64,000 nt of DNA from NCBI RefSeq assembly GCF_014650815.1, contig NZ_BMVR01000017.1, positions 124,001 to 188,000 of the forward strand, read 5' to 3'. Every line of letters begins with the position of its first letter. The stretch's first letter is position 1. This document shows positions 34,711 through 46,525 of the stretch, piece by piece. A program made the position numbers and the translations under genes. The notes beneath the pieces are model-generated. The model had not been told where the DNA came from, made no database searches, and was given only the letters and a program-made list of their open reading frames with translations. The stretch is from Streptomyces flavofungini. Lineage in GTDB: Bacteria > Actinomycetota > Actinomycetes > Streptomycetales > Streptomycetaceae.

Positions 34711-35610
34711 TCAGTCGTGCGGGACGACGGCGACCGGGGCGGCCGCGTGGTGCAGCACCGCGTGCGTGACGGGCCCGACGCGGGCGCCGACCGGCGAGCT
34801 GCGGATCCGGCGTCCGACGACCACGAGCGAGGCGTCGTGGGAGGCCTCGACCACGTGGTCGACGGGTTTGCCGGGACGGGACTCCTCGCGGACCTCGACG
34901 GACGGGAACTTCTGCCGCCAGGAGCGGAGTGCCTCGGCCAGTATCGCCGCGTCGTCCTCGGCCAGCCGGGCGTTCAACTCGGGATCCTCGGGAAGGCCGT
35001 AGGCGAAGTAGGGCGGCAGGGGCCAGGAGTGGAGCACACGCAGGGCGGTGTCGCGGCGAGCCGCGGCCTCGAACGCGAACTCGATCACCGACCCGTCGGG
35101 CGATACGGCGTCGAGCCCCAGGACGACGGGCCGGAACGGCGTCGCGGCGGACGGGACTCCGGACGGATCGTGAGCATGCTCGTCCGCGGCCTGTTCCCCG
35201 GCGCGGACGAGGACGACCGGGCGCCGGGTGTGGGCCACCACGGCCTGGCCCACGGACCCCACCAGGAAGCCGCTCAGGCCGCTCAGCCCGCGCGACCCGA
35301 GAACCAAGAGGTCGACGTCGTCCGCCACGGCGGCCAGCACCTCACTCGGCCGGCCACTGAGCTGTTCCACGCTCACGGACACGCCGCGGTGACGCAGCCG
35401 AAGGCCGTCGGCCGCCTCGCGGGGCACCCGGACCATCTCGTGCTGCGCGCTCTCACCACCGAGGAACGGGGCGTACGCCAGGGGAACGGGCTGCCAGACA
35501 CTGACGAGCTTCAGCGCCGCGCCGAGCAGCCCCGCCTCGCGGGCGGCCCACTCGGCGGCCGCCCGGCTCTCGGGCGAGCCGTCGAATCCGGCGACGACAG
35601 TACGGGACAT
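34711..35610 (-). CDS. Universal stress protein, two UspA domains
   Basis: The product has 299 residues and starts MSRTVVAGFDGSPESRAAAEWAA; the ATG at 35610 follows AGGAGG. Domain 1 ends LLVLGSRGLSGLSGFLVGSVGQAVVAHTRRPVVLV, with a complete ATP-site G-rich loop. Domain 2 has RPVVLGLDAVSPDGSVIEFAFEAA and ends VVGRRIRSSPVGARVGPVTHAVLHHAAAPVAVV. It is the first gene of a two-gene Usp operon. A candidate GGGAC..GGCCC box lies about 130 bases upstream. It closely resembles the third Usp protein of the window (60873-61766), which suggests duplication. Confidence 0.92.
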   Translation of the reverse strand: MSRTVVAGFDGSPESRAAAEWAAREAGLLGAALKLVSVWQPVPLAYAPFLGGESAQHEMVRVPREAADGLRLRHRGVSVSVEQLSGRPSEVLAAVADDVDLLVLGSRGLSGLSGFLVGSVGQAVVAHTRRPVVLVRAGEQAADEHAHDPSGVPSAATPFRPVVLGLDAVSPDGSVIEFAFEAAARRDTALRVLHSWPLPPYFAYGLPEDPELNARLAEDDAAILAEALRSWRQKFPSVEVREESRPGKPVDHVVEASHDASLVVVGRRIRSSPVGARVGPVTHAVLHHAAAPVAVVPHD

Positions 35611-35737
35611 GACGCGTACCTCCTGGTCAGGGCCGGAACCGTCGAGGGCGGCGGGTGGTGCCCGCCCTGATGCGTCACGGCTTCGATGCGCACCTGGCTT
35701 CGATTCCAGGGTCGTTTGTGGGGTGCCTGAGGTGGAA

Positions 35738-35753
35738 GGGCCGACTGGGTCCC
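35738..35753. promoter_or_regulatory. Candidate DosR/OsdR-like box
   Basis: GGGCCGACTGGGTCCC, about 130 bases upstream of the Usp gene at 35610, has GGGAC/GGCCC half-sites in inverted order. It resembles the box at 61853-61869 but has one extra base in the spacer. Tentative. Confidence 0.35.
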
Positions 35754-35772
35754 GGCCCGGGCCGACCGGCCC

Positions 35773-36756
35773 TCACTCGAACTCCAGGACCTCCCGTACC
35801 GGGCGACGGCGGGTCGTCGGACCCTGTGGGCCGTGGCCGACGCGCAGCACCATCTGGACGAAGCCCACGGCCGAAGCCGGATCACGCACGAGCTCGCGCA
35901 GGTCGGACCACTCCAGGGCATGAGATGTGAGGGACGTGGCCAGGCCGTCCAGTGTGGCCTGCAGGAGGACCCGTTCCAGCGCCTGACCGGCGCGGAGCCA
36001 GTCGGCCGGCCGGTCGTCCGCGGTGCCGAGCAGCGCCAGGTTCGGGTGGGACTCGAAGGTGGTCGTGCCGCGGTCGGCGACGGGTCGGCGACCGGCGAAG
36101 TCGCGCACCGGAGCGCGGCCGTCCCGCTTGTGGGGGCCGAAAGCGTATTCAGGGACGCCTTCGGAGGCGGTGTCGGCCTCGGCCGCACCGAGCTGTGTCC
36201 AGCGGGCGACTTCTTCCTGGCGGGCCGGTTCGGCGCCGTCACGCCCTTCGGCGTCGTGGACGAGGTCCAGCAGCACCTCCAGATGCCAGTCCGAGGGGAA
36301 CAACAGCACGGCGCCCTCGCGGTCGGCGGCCTCGGTCAACGCGGCTCGCTCAGCGTCCGAGAGACCCTGTTCGGCGAAGGGGTAGCGGCTCGTGTGCCTG
36401 CGGTGGATCGCCGGATACAGCCGGGCGAGGCCGTCGTCGGGTCCGTCCAGTGGGCTGCCGGACAGGTCGACGGTGGCGAGCAGCCCCGGATCGGCGTGAT
36501 CGGGCAGCAGCCGTGCCCGGGGCAGCCGACCCGCGTGCGCCGCCGCGACCCGCAGATTGAACAGGGCGGCTCCGCAGCCGATGTGCAAGGCACGGTGCGC
36601 AGGGTCGGAAGCGGGCATGGCGCGTTTCGGGTCGGCGCGCAGTTCGAGGGTTCCGCTGGCGCGCAGGAAGCGGAACCGCCAGGGCTGCGCGTTGTGCATG
36701 GACGGTGCGGCCGTCGCATCCCTGACCAGCTGCTGGACGGTCTTGTCAGCCGGCAT
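35773..36756 (-). CDS. Acg-like nitroreductase-family protein
   Basis: The product has 327 residues and starts MPADKTVQQLVRDATAAPSMHNAQPW; the ATG at 36756 follows GGGAGG. The segment APSMHNAQPWRF is the FMN-binding signature of the nitroreductase fold, and a second half (RAGQALERVLLQATLDGLATS) gives the Acg type with two fused, degenerate nitroreductase domains. Mycobacterial Acg (Rv2032) is controlled by DosR and is thought to sequester FMN rather than reduce substrates. Its place next to tandem Usp genes matches the dormancy regulon organisation known from Mycobacterium and Streptomyces. Enzymatic activity should not be assumed. Confidence 0.85.
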   Translation of the reverse strand: MPADKTVQQLVRDATAAPSMHNAQPWRFRFLRASGTLELRADPKRAMPASDPAHRALHIGCGAALFNLRVAAAHAGRLPRARLLPDHADPGLLATVDLSGSPLDGPDDGLARLYPAIHRRHTSRYPFAEQGLSDAERAALTEAADREGAVLLFPSDWHLEVLLDLVHDAEGRDGAEPARQEEVARWTQLGAAEADTASEGVPEYAFGPHKRDGRAPVRDFAGRRPVADRGTTTFESHPNLALLGTADDRPADWLRAGQALERVLLQATLDGLATSLTSHALEWSDLRELVRDPASAVGFVQMVLRVGHGPQGPTTRRRPVREVLEFE

Positions 36757-37102
36757 GGTGCCTCCCTCACGGGGCTCGCGCCGGGGCGGGGCAAAGAGGA
36801 AGCGTCGCTCCTTCCACGATAGGCCGCTGCGGAGCCTTCGGCAGACCTCACCCACAGCGCCCCGAGCGCCGGACCGGCCGGGCCTGCCGGACGACACCCG
36901 CCGCGGCGGTGCCCCGTGACTCGATGGCGTACCGGCCCGGCCCCATCAGACTGGTGCGCCGCGCCGCCGCGCACCAGGGGCCACCCGGCCCCGGCGGACG
37001 GGCCGACCTGGCACGTAAGGCGATCCCTGCGGCCCCTGTGCGCCGATCGGGCGGAGGTGTTCGATGACGGCATGGGAACACCGGCGGAAGGAGGTGAGCA
37101 TC
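36757..37102. other. Divergent intergenic region
   Basis: This stretch of about 346 bases separates the Acg-like gene from the plus-strand conflict operon. No supported gene is seen. GC-rich short inverted repeats (ccggccgggcctgccgg near 36875) occur. Promoters for both directions are expected. Confidence 0.4.
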
Positions 37103-37297
37103 GTGGGTACGTCACTGACCCCGGAGTTCTGGAGGCTGTTCGCCGTCCTCTTCGTCATCGCCCTGGCAGTGACCTTCGCGGCCGCCACAGCGCTCGACGC
37201 ACTGGTGCTGTGGGCGCGGCAGCACCGGACCCGCAGGCGGCCGTCGGCGTCTTGCGTGAACCGTGCGGCACCGGCCAAGTACAAGGCAAGCCTCTGA
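37103..37297 (+). CDS. Small single-pass membrane protein
   Basis: The product has 64 residues. AAGGAGG at 8 bases selects the GTG at 37103 over the ATG at 37064. After VGTSLTPEFWR a hydrophobic helix (LFAVLFVIALAVTFAAATALDALVLWA) spans residues about 12-38, followed by a basic tail (RQHRTRRRPSA). I recognise no family. It lies 72 bases upstream of the TRYCO1 gene on the same strand and may be a membrane anchor or sensor for that module; that link is inferred. Confidence 0.6.
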   Translation: MGTSLTPEFWRLFAVLFVIALAVTFAAATALDALVLWARQHRTRRRPSASCVNRAAPAKYKASL

Positions 37298-37369
37298 CGG
37301 AGGGTGGGTGACGGCGGCACTCCGGAGGACGATGAGGAGTTGAGGCGGGGCAGCGCAGAGGAGGCGTCG

Positions 37370-37720
37370 ATGATCCAGCTGGTGCGAATTCCGCTGGACA
37401 CAGGGGAGTTCCTGGTCGCGGAGGTGGACCTCGCCGACATTCCCGAGGAGTCCGTTGTCCTGGCCTCTCCCGGGCCGGGACGGGCGATCGGGCAGGCGTC
37501 GCGGACCTTGGAATCCAGCTTGCTGAGCCTTCGTCCGGCCCTGACCGGACTGACGAAGACGCTGGACGAGCTCAGCCCGGACGCGGTGTCGATCGAATTC
37601 GGGGTCAAGTTGGGAGGCGAGACGGGAGTGATCCTCGCCAAGGGCACCGCGGAGGTGCACTTCACCGTGAACGTCCAGTGGGCGCCCCGGCCTGCTCCTG
37701 CCGAGCCCCCGCTTGCGTGA
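37370..37720 (+). CDS. Trypsin-co-occurring domain protein (TRYCO1 / CU044_2847 type)
   Basis: The product has 116 residues and starts MIQLVRIPLDTGEFLVAEVD; GAGGAGG precedes the ATG at 37370. The layout is typical: N-terminal strands, a helix (IGQASRTLESSLLSLRPALTGLTKTLDEL), then PDAVSIEFGVKLGGETGVILAKGTAEVHFTVNVQW at the end. The segment VSIEFGVKLGGETGVILAKG is the hallmark of TRYCO1. Such domains occur next to, or fused with, trypsin-like proteases linked to NTPases in predicted bacterial conflict systems. Its stop overlaps the start of the protease-NTPase gene (TGATG), so the two are translated together and probably interact. Function is predicted, not demonstrated. Confidence 0.85.
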   Translation: MIQLVRIPLDTGEFLVAEVDLADIPEESVVLASPGPGRAIGQASRTLESSLLSLRPALTGLTKTLDELSPDAVSIEFGVKLGGETGVILAKGTAEVHFTVNVQWAPRPAPAEPPLA

Positions 37721-40630
37721 TGGTGGCCTCTGGTGCGGCCGTCGTCCGGTTCCGCTCCGCCGGTGGCGGGGTCGTGGGGCACGGTGTCCTCGTGGACGAG
37801 GAACACGTCGTCACGTGCGCGCACGTCGTCAACGCGGCCCTCGGCCGTCCACCGCGCGATGCTGACGACGCCAGGGGGCAGGTCGTTCGGCTCGAATTCC
37901 CGCTGCTGGTCCAGCTGGGCGCGCTGGCACCGGAACGTCGCGCCCGGGTCGACGTCTGGGAGGCGCCCGGAACTGCCTGGGACGGACTGGATGTGGCCGG
38001 GCTGACACTCGTGGGCGAGGACAGGCCGATGGGCGCGGTCCCCGTGCCGTTGGCCCACGAGGACTGCATGGAGGGTGACGTCCTGTTGTTCGGGCCGGTC
38101 GAAGGCCGGCCCGGTGGCTGGGTCCCGGCCCGGCTGCGTCCCCTCGTCAAGCAGTTCAGGCAGCAGATCGACCAGCGTGCCCACGGCGCCCACGCGGCCC
38201 AGCCGCGATACAGCGGCACGCCGGTCCTCGACCCGCGCACGGAGCACGTCCTCGGCATCCTGGTGGCCGTCGCGACCAGACGCGACGACGCGGATGTCTA
38301 TGCGATACCGGTGACAAACCTGGTGGCGGCATGGCCCACGGCCTTCGCCCCGCTGCCTGTCTCCCCTTACAAGGGACTTGCGGCATTCGGCCGCGAAGAC
38401 ACGCACCTCTTCTTCGGCCGTGACGCGATGACCGACGAGCTGGCCTCGGCCGTGGACGCCTGCGGCCTCGTGCCCGTGGTGGGCGCCTCGGGCGTGGGCA
38501 AGTCGTCCCTGGTACAGGCTGGCCTCATGCCGCGACTGGCGGCGGGGCGGACCGCATGGGGTTTCGTGCCCGTACGCCCACGCCCCCGTCTGGACACCGC
38601 ATTGGCAGCGGGCTTCGCTCGTGCCGTCGGAGCTCCAGATCATGTTCCGCTGTCCGAACTGGAGTCATGGCAGGCACGTCTGGGCTCGATCGGCCTCGTC
38701 GCCGCGGGAGACCTGGTGCTGGCGGCGACGGGAGCTGACCGGCTGCTGCTCGTCATAGACCAGTTCGAGGAAGCCCTGGACGGTTCGCCGACCACGTGGG
38801 ACGTGCTCGACGGACTCGCCGAGCTGGCCGGGCGCGAGCGAACCGGCATGGTGGCGGTACTCACCCTCAGGGAGGACGCGTTCGGTCGGCTCTTCGTGCG
38901 GGCGGGGCGCTTCGGCGAGGCTCTGCGGCGGACAGCCGTGGCCCTGCGAGGGATGGACACCGCAGAACTGAACCGGGCGATCGTGCAGCCCGCCCTGCTC
39001 CGGGGTGTGACCGTCCACGGCCGGCTGGTGCAGGACTTGGCCTCGCTCGTCGAAGGCCGCCCCGGCGCGCTGCCCTTGCTGGAGTTCACCCTGGACCGGA
39101 TGTGGTCCACCTTGCGGCGCGGTCAGGACACCCTGTCCTACGAGGCGTACGCGGAGATCGGCGGACTCGACGGAGCATTGGCCGAATATGCCGACGGCGT
39201 CCTGGCGGCACTCGCCGCCGAGGAGCGCCCGCTCGTACGACGGCTGTTCCTCAACCATCTGACCACGCCCGACCAGCCAGGTGTCCGTCGGGTCGCCACG
39301 CGCTCCGAGCTGCGCCCCGCGGAGTGGGCCATCGCGGTCCGGCTGGCCAACGAGCGGCTGCTGACCACGAGTCGGAGCGAGGAGGGCGAGGACACCGTCG
39401 AAGTGGTGCACGAGGCACTGCTGAACGCCTGGGCCACGCTGACGTCCTGGCTCAAGGAAGAGGAGCCCTTCCGCAACTGGCGTCGCATGCTCGCCTACGC
39501 CATGCGCCGACGTGACGCCGCCGACGAGACATCGGTGCTGACCGGGCCTCTGCTCGCCGATTCCGAGCGCTGGCTGGCGGAGCGACCGTCCGACGTCACC
39601 GTCGACGAACGACGCTTCATCAGTGCGAACCGCGAGCACCAGAAGCGCGAGGAGCGCAAGTACCGCACTCTGTTCGAGGACTCCCTGGCCCGCACCCTCA
39701 CTCTGGCCGCGCAGCGCGCCGAGGACGCGACAGTGGCCCTGCTCCTCGCTGTCGAGGCGCTGGACCGCTCCGCCGATCCGTCCGTGGATCTTCTCGTGCG
39801 CACCTGCCTGCGCCGCATGGGGGCGACTGAACTGGAGGAGGTGTCAGGAGCCGGATACGAGAACGAACTGAGACGTACGACCAACAGGATCCGCCTCCTT
39901 GAATGGGCGGAGGGCCCCCCGGGGCGCTGGTCGACCGCGCCCGGGGCGCCACGCCACTGGGCGCTGGGCGACGACAACACCAGCGTGCTCATCGACGCAC
40001 GAGGACGTGCCCAGGTGCTCTGGGGAGTCGCGGAGGGTGGTGTGGGAGGCGGAGTCGACGTACCGCTCGCCGAGCCTGCGGTCATCGCGGCCTGCACGGA
40101 CGCTGCGACGGCCTTGTGCCTGGGCACCGAGTCGGGCGAGCTGCACCTGTACCAGATCACGGACTCCGTGGAGGAGATGTGGCAGATCGCCCTGCCGGCT
40201 GCCGCGACCTGCGTGGCCGTGGACGGCCAGGGCAGCAAAGTCGCCGTGAGCTGCGACGACGGTGTCACCCGGGTGCTCTCGGCGCAGGCGGACGGCCATG
40301 AGTTCCTGGCGCTCGCCTCACCGGGCTTTGTCGAGGACCTCGACTTCGCACCGGACGGGTTGTCCTTGGCGGGACAGGTCACCGGAGGCCGTCTCACCGT
40401 CTGGGACCTCACCTCGGGGGAACGCCGCTGTGACGCCGAGGCGCCCATGGGCCACGTCGCCTTCAGCGCCGACGCCGCGTACCTGGTGTCCGCGGGGCAG
40501 CGTCCGGACCAGTTGGGCACGGTCGTTCGGCTGCCACTCCACGCCGCCCGACTCGCGGCCGTCGCGCGCAAGGTGGCGGGTCGTGACCTCACTGACAGCG
40601 AGTGGCAGCGTCACGTCGGCATCCCGCCTG

Positions 40631-40656
<26 letters not shown>
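37720..40656 (+). CDS. Trypsin-like protease / nSTAND1 NTPase / WD40-like protein
   Basis: The product has 978 residues. The ATG at 37720 overlaps the TRYCO1 stop as TGATG; an in-frame GTG one codon earlier is possible. Residues about 1-205 are a trypsin-like serine protease: VVTCAHVV (His35), WDGLDVAGLTL (likely Asp) and YSGTPV (Ser165). Residues about 215-600 are an nSTAND1 NTPase: YKGLAAFGREDTHLFFGRD, Walker A GASGVGKSS (about 254-262), Walker B LLLVIDQFEE (about 341-350), TLREDAFGRL and HEALLNAW. A charged helical part follows, and then a degenerate WD40-like propeller (about 740-950: GGRLTVWDLTSGERR). There is no signal peptide. The plan fits STAND switches that sense a trigger through repeats and release an effector protease. 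It overlaps glgX by 26 bases, tail to tail. Confidence 0.9.
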
Positions 40657-42739
<2,083 letters not shown>

Positions 42740-43024
42740 CCTCGCCCCCTCCCCGAGAACGTGGCCTCCCCGCCCCACGAGGTTAGGGCAAGGACGGCGA
42801 GCGCGGCGGCCGACGACGAAGGGCCGAACGTCCCAGCCGCTTCAGGGCACATCGGATTCGGTGAGACGCCGGGACACAGGCCGAACGGCACCACGACGAC
42901 CCCTCACGGCCCCTGCCCCGGGCTTCCGACGCGCACGATCATCGAATCCGTAGGGGCCGCGGTTCCTCGAAGCCGACGAGCCCGCGGACGGCAAGGCGAC
43001 CCGATGCGGAGGCAAGTGATAGTG

Positions 43025-45286
43025 ATGACAACGGTGGCTCCGACAGACATGGCGGCACCGGGGTCCGCGTGGCGCCGCTTCGCGGGCGAGCGGTGGCGGG
43101 AGCACGTGGACGTGCGTGACTTCATCCAGGCCAACTACACGCCGTACGAAGGCGACGCGGCCTTCCTCGTGGGCCCCACGGCCCGCACTCGCGCCGTCTG
43201 GGAGAAGGTCAGCGCGCTGTTCCCGGAAGAGCGGCGCAAGGGGATCCTGGACGTCGACACGGCCACACCCTCGACGATCACCGCACACGCCCCCGGGTAC
43301 ATCGACCGGGACCTGGAGCTGATCGTCGGTCTGCAGACGGACGCCCCGCTGAAGCGCGCGATCATGCCGAACGGTGGTGTTCGCATGGTCGAGAGCAGCC
43401 TGCGGGCCTATGGCTACCAGCCCGACCCGTTCGTGACCAAGGTCTTCGGCGCCTACCGAAAGACCCACAACGACGGCGTCTTCGACGCCTACACCCCCGC
43501 CATGCGGGCCGCCCGCAAGGCCGGGATCATCACGGGCCTCCCGGACGCCTACGGCCGCGGCCGCATCATCGGCGACTACCGGCGCGTCGCGCTGTACGGC
43601 ACGGACCGACTGATCGCCGCCAAGCGCGCCGAGCGGGCGCTGCTGGACGCCCGACCGTCCACCGAAGACATCATCCGCGACCGTGAGGAACTCGCCGAGC
43701 AGGCCAGGGCGTTGGAGGAACTGACGCGCATGGCCGCCGCCTACGGATGCGACATCACGCGCCCCGCCGCCACGGTGCACGAGGCCGTGCAGTGGCTCTA
43801 TCTCGGCTACCTCGCCGCGGTGAAGGAGCAGAACGGCGCCGCGATGTCCCTGGGGCGCACGTCCACCTTCCTGGACGTCTACCTCCAGCGGGACCTGGAC
43901 GAGGGGCGCATCGACGAGAGCCGGGCCCAGGAGCTCATCGACGACTTCGTGATCAAGCTGCGGATCGTACGGTTCTTGCGCACCCCCGAGTACGACGCGC
44001 TGTTCTCGGGCGACCCCACCTGGGTGACGGAGTCCATCGGCGGGATCGGCACGGACGGCCGCACTCTCGTCACCCGTACCTCCTTCCGCTTCCTCCAGAC
44101 CCTCTACAACCTCGGGCCCGCCCCCGAGCCCAACCTGACCGTGCTGTGGTCACCCCGGCTGCCCTCCGGCTTCAAGGAGTTCTGCGCCGGCGTCTCCATC
44201 GACACCAGCGCGCTCCAGTACGAGTCGGACGAGCTGATGAGGCCCCTCACCGGCGACGACACAGCGATCGCCTGCTGCGTCTCCGCCATGGCGGTGGGGC
44301 AGCAGATGCAGTTCTTCGGAGCGCGCGTCAACCTCGCCAAGGCGCTCCTGTACGCGATCAACGGCGGCCGGGACGAGCTGACGGGCGAGCAGATCGGGCC
44401 CGAGGCACCCGCGTTGAGCAGCGAGTACCTGGAGTACGAGAAGCTGAGCGCGGCGTACGACCGGATGCTCGACTGGCTGGCCGAGACCTATGTCAATGCC
44501 CTCAACGTCATCCACTTCATGCACGACAAGTATGCCTACGAGCGGATCGAGATGGCGCTGCACGACCACCCCGTGCACCGCTTCATGGCCTGTGGCATCG
44601 CCGGACTCTCGGTCGCCGCCGACAGCCTTGCCGCGGTCAAGTACGCCCGGGTGAAGGTGATCCGCGACGACTCCGGTCTGGCCGTCGACTACGAGACCGA
44701 GGGCGAGTTCCCCGCCTACGGCAACAACGACGACCGCGTCGACGCGCTCGCCGTCGGCCTGGTGGAGACGTTCATGGCGAAGGTGCGCGAGCACCGCACC
44801 TACCGGAACGCCGAGCACACCCAGTCCGTGCTCACCATCACCTCCAACGTCGTCTACGGCAAGCACACCGGCAACACCCCCGACGGGCGCCGCACCGGAC
44901 AGCCCTTCGCCCCAGGCGCCAACCCGATGAACGGCCGGGACCGACACGGTGTCGCCGCCTCGGCGCTGTCGGTGGCGAAGATCCCGTACGGGCAGGCGCG
45001 CGACGGCATCTCGCTGACCACCTCGATCACCCCCGAGGGCCTGGGCCACGACCCGGCCGAGCGGGCCGGGAACCTCGTCGGCGTACTGGACGCCTACATG
45101 GGCTGCGGCGGCTTCCACATGAACGTCAACGTCCTGGACCGGGCCACGCTGGAGGACGCCATGGACCACCCGGAGAAGTATCCGGAGTTGACCGTCCGGG
45201 TCTCCGGATACGCCGTCAACTTCGTCCGCCTGACGCGCGAGCAACAGCTCGACGTGATCAGCCGCACCTTCCACGGAGCGCTGTGA
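43025..45286 (+). CDS. pflB: Pyruvate formate-lyase (formate C-acetyltransferase)
   Basis: The enzyme has 753 residues (E. coli 760) and starts MTTVAPTDMAAPGSAWRRF. GGAGG lies 12 bases before the ATG at 43025; in-frame GTGs at 43016 and 43022 are alternatives. It converts pyruvate and CoA to acetyl-CoA and formate by a glycyl-radical mechanism. VDVRDFIQANYTPYEGD is the PFL N-terminus. The active-site pair Cys417-Cys418 lies in IACCVSAM and the radical Gly728 in RVSGYAVNF. All catalytic residues are kept, so it is a true PFL and not just a relative. The enzyme is destroyed by oxygen, which makes it remarkable in this aerobic lineage. It overlaps its activase gene by GTGA. A weak GGGACACAGGCCGA box lies at 42871-42884. 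Confidence 0.94.
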   Translation: MTTVAPTDMAAPGSAWRRFAGERWREHVDVRDFIQANYTPYEGDAAFLVGPTARTRAVWEKVSALFPEERRKGILDVDTATPSTITAHAPGYIDRDLELIVGLQTDAPLKRAIMPNGGVRMVESSLRAYGYQPDPFVTKVFGAYRKTHNDGVFDAYTPAMRAARKAGIITGLPDAYGRGRIIGDYRRVALYGTDRLIAAKRAERALLDARPSTEDIIRDREELAEQARALEELTRMAAAYGCDITRPAATVHEAVQWLYLGYLAAVKEQNGAAMSLGRTSTFLDVYLQRDLDEGRIDESRAQELIDDFVIKLRIVRFLRTPEYDALFSGDPTWVTESIGGIGTDGRTLVTRTSFRFLQTLYNLGPAPEPNLTVLWSPRLPSGFKEFCAGVSIDTSALQYESDELMRPLTGDDTAIACCVSAMAVGQQMQFFGARVNLAKALLYAINGGRDELTGEQIGPEAPALSSEYLEYEKLSAAYDRMLDWLAETYVNALNVIHFMHDKYAYERIEMALHDHPVHRFMACGIAGLSVAADSLAAVKYARVKVIRDDSGLAVDYETEGEFPAYGNNDDRVDALAVGLVETFMAKVREHRTYRNAEHTQSVLTITSNVVYGKHTGNTPDGRRTGQPFAPGANPMNGRDRHGVAASALSVAKIPYGQARDGISLTTSITPEGLGHDPAERAGNLVGVLDAYMGCGGFHMNVNVLDRATLEDAMDHPEKYPELTVRVSGYAVNFVRLTREQQLDVISRTFHGAL

Positions 45287-46029
45287 AGACCACGACCGGG
45301 CGGGTGACGGGGCGCGTCCACTCCTGGGATCTCTCCACCGGAGTGGACGGCCCCGGTACCCGTTTCGTGCTGTTCGTCAGTGGATGCCCGCTGCGCTGTC
45401 TCTACTGCGCGAACCCGGACACCTGGCACATGCGTGATGGGCGGTCGGCCACGGCCGACGAGGTGATGGCGGAGATCAGCAAGTACCGCGCGTTCATCAC
45501 CGCCGCCGGGGGAGGAGTGACCCTCACGGGCGGTGAGCCGCTGCTCCAGCCCGACTTCACCGGTGCCGTGCTGCGCCAATGCAAGGAGGCGGGGCTGCAC
45601 ACCGTCCTGGACACCTCCGGGTTCCTCGGCGCCCGCGCCGACGACGCCCTGCTCGCCGACACCGACCTGGTGCTCCTGGACATCAAGTCCTTCGACGCCG
45701 CCGCCTACCGCAGGCTCACCGGAGGCGAACTCGCCCCCACACTCGCCTTCGCCACCCGCCTGGACGGGAAGGGCATCCCCGTGTGGATCCGCTACGTCCT
45801 GGTCCCGGGCCGGACCGACGACGCGTCCCACATCGACGGCCTCGGCGCCTTCCTGGCCGGCCTCGGCAACGTCGACCGAGTGGACGTCCTGCCGTTCCAC
45901 AAGCTGGGCGCCCACAAGTACGACGCCCTCGGCATTCCCTTTCCGCTGCGCGACACCCCCGGCCCCGGGCCCGACCTCGTCGAGCGGGTGCGGCGGCAGT
46001 TCCGCGCGCACGGCTTGCGGGCGTTCTGA
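45283..46029 (+). CDS. pflA: Pyruvate formate-lyase activating enzyme
   Basis: The enzyme has 248 residues and starts VKTTTGRVTGRVHSWDLSTGVDGPGTRF. Its GTG at 45283 overlaps the PFL stop. It is a radical SAM enzyme that abstracts hydrogen from the PFL glycine using S-adenosylmethionine and a 4Fe-4S cluster. The cluster motif CPLRCLYC (Cx3Cx2C) is followed by the GGE motif in VTLTGGEPLLQPDF, with DTSGF and DLVLLDIKS further on and HKLGAHKYDALG near the C-terminus, all conserved in PflA. There is no extra ferredoxin insert, so it is the short PFL type. The coupling with pfl indicates a functional pair. Confidence 0.93.
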   Translation: MKTTTGRVTGRVHSWDLSTGVDGPGTRFVLFVSGCPLRCLYCANPDTWHMRDGRSATADEVMAEISKYRAFITAAGGGVTLTGGEPLLQPDFTGAVLRQCKEAGLHTVLDTSGFLGARADDALLADTDLVLLDIKSFDAAAYRRLTGGELAPTLAFATRLDGKGIPVWIRYVLVPGRTDDASHIDGLGAFLAGLGNVDRVDVLPFHKLGAHKYDALGIPFPLRDTPGPGPDLVERVRRQFRAHGLRAF

Positions 46030-46055
46030 GCCGAGCCGCAGGCCGGCGCCCCTTC

Positions 46056-46475
46056 CTACGGCTTCGCCCGGCTGTCGATGTCAGCGATCAGCGACATGAC
46101 CTGGGAGCGGATCTTGTCGCGGATGGGGCGGACGGCGTCGACGCCCTTGCCCGCGGGGTCTTCCAGGGGCCAGTCGAGGTAGGTCTTGCCGGGGAAGACC
46201 GGGCAGGCGTCGCCGCAGCCCATGCTGATGACGTAGTCGGAGGCCTGGACGGCCTCGGTGGTGAGGATTTTGGGTGCGGCGGTGGTGAGGTCGATGCCGA
46301 CTTCCTTCATCGCTTCGATGGCGGCCGGGTTGACCTGGTCCGCGGGCAGGGAGCCGGCGGAGCGGACCTCGATGCGGTCGCCCGCGAGGTGGGAGAGGAA
46401 TCCGGCGGCCATCTGCGAGCGTCCGGCGTTGTGCACGCAGACGAACAGGACGGACGCGGCAGGGGTGGGGGACAT
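46056..46475 (-). CDS. arsC: Arsenate reductase, LMW-phosphatase type
   Basis: The enzyme has 139 residues and starts MSPTPAASVLFVCVHNAGRSQMAAGF; AAGGAAG precedes the ATG at 46475. It reduces arsenate to arsenite in the cytoplasm. The P-loop CVHNAGR (CX5R) is followed by the redox part SMGCGDACPVFPGKTYLDWPLEDPAG, whose two Cys complete the three-cysteine relay of thioredoxin- or mycothiol-linked enzymes. It lies downstream of a second arsC on the same strand, 50 bases apart, and both diverge from arsR-acr3. Confidence 0.93.
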   Translation of the reverse strand: MSPTPAASVLFVCVHNAGRSQMAAGFLSHLAGDRIEVRSAGSLPADQVNPAAIEAMKEVGIDLTTAAPKILTTEAVQASDYVISMGCGDACPVFPGKTYLDWPLEDPAGKGVDAVRPIRDKIRSQVMSLIADIDSRAKP

Positions 46476-46525
46476 CGGTTCTTCCTTCGTGGCGGGGATC
46501 AACGGGCGTTGCCGGGCCCGGGAGT

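Noticed and set aside
37304..37369. Longer start for the TRYCO1 protein
   Set aside because: The extra residues are acidic and non-conserved; GAGGAGG directly before 37370 gives the family start.
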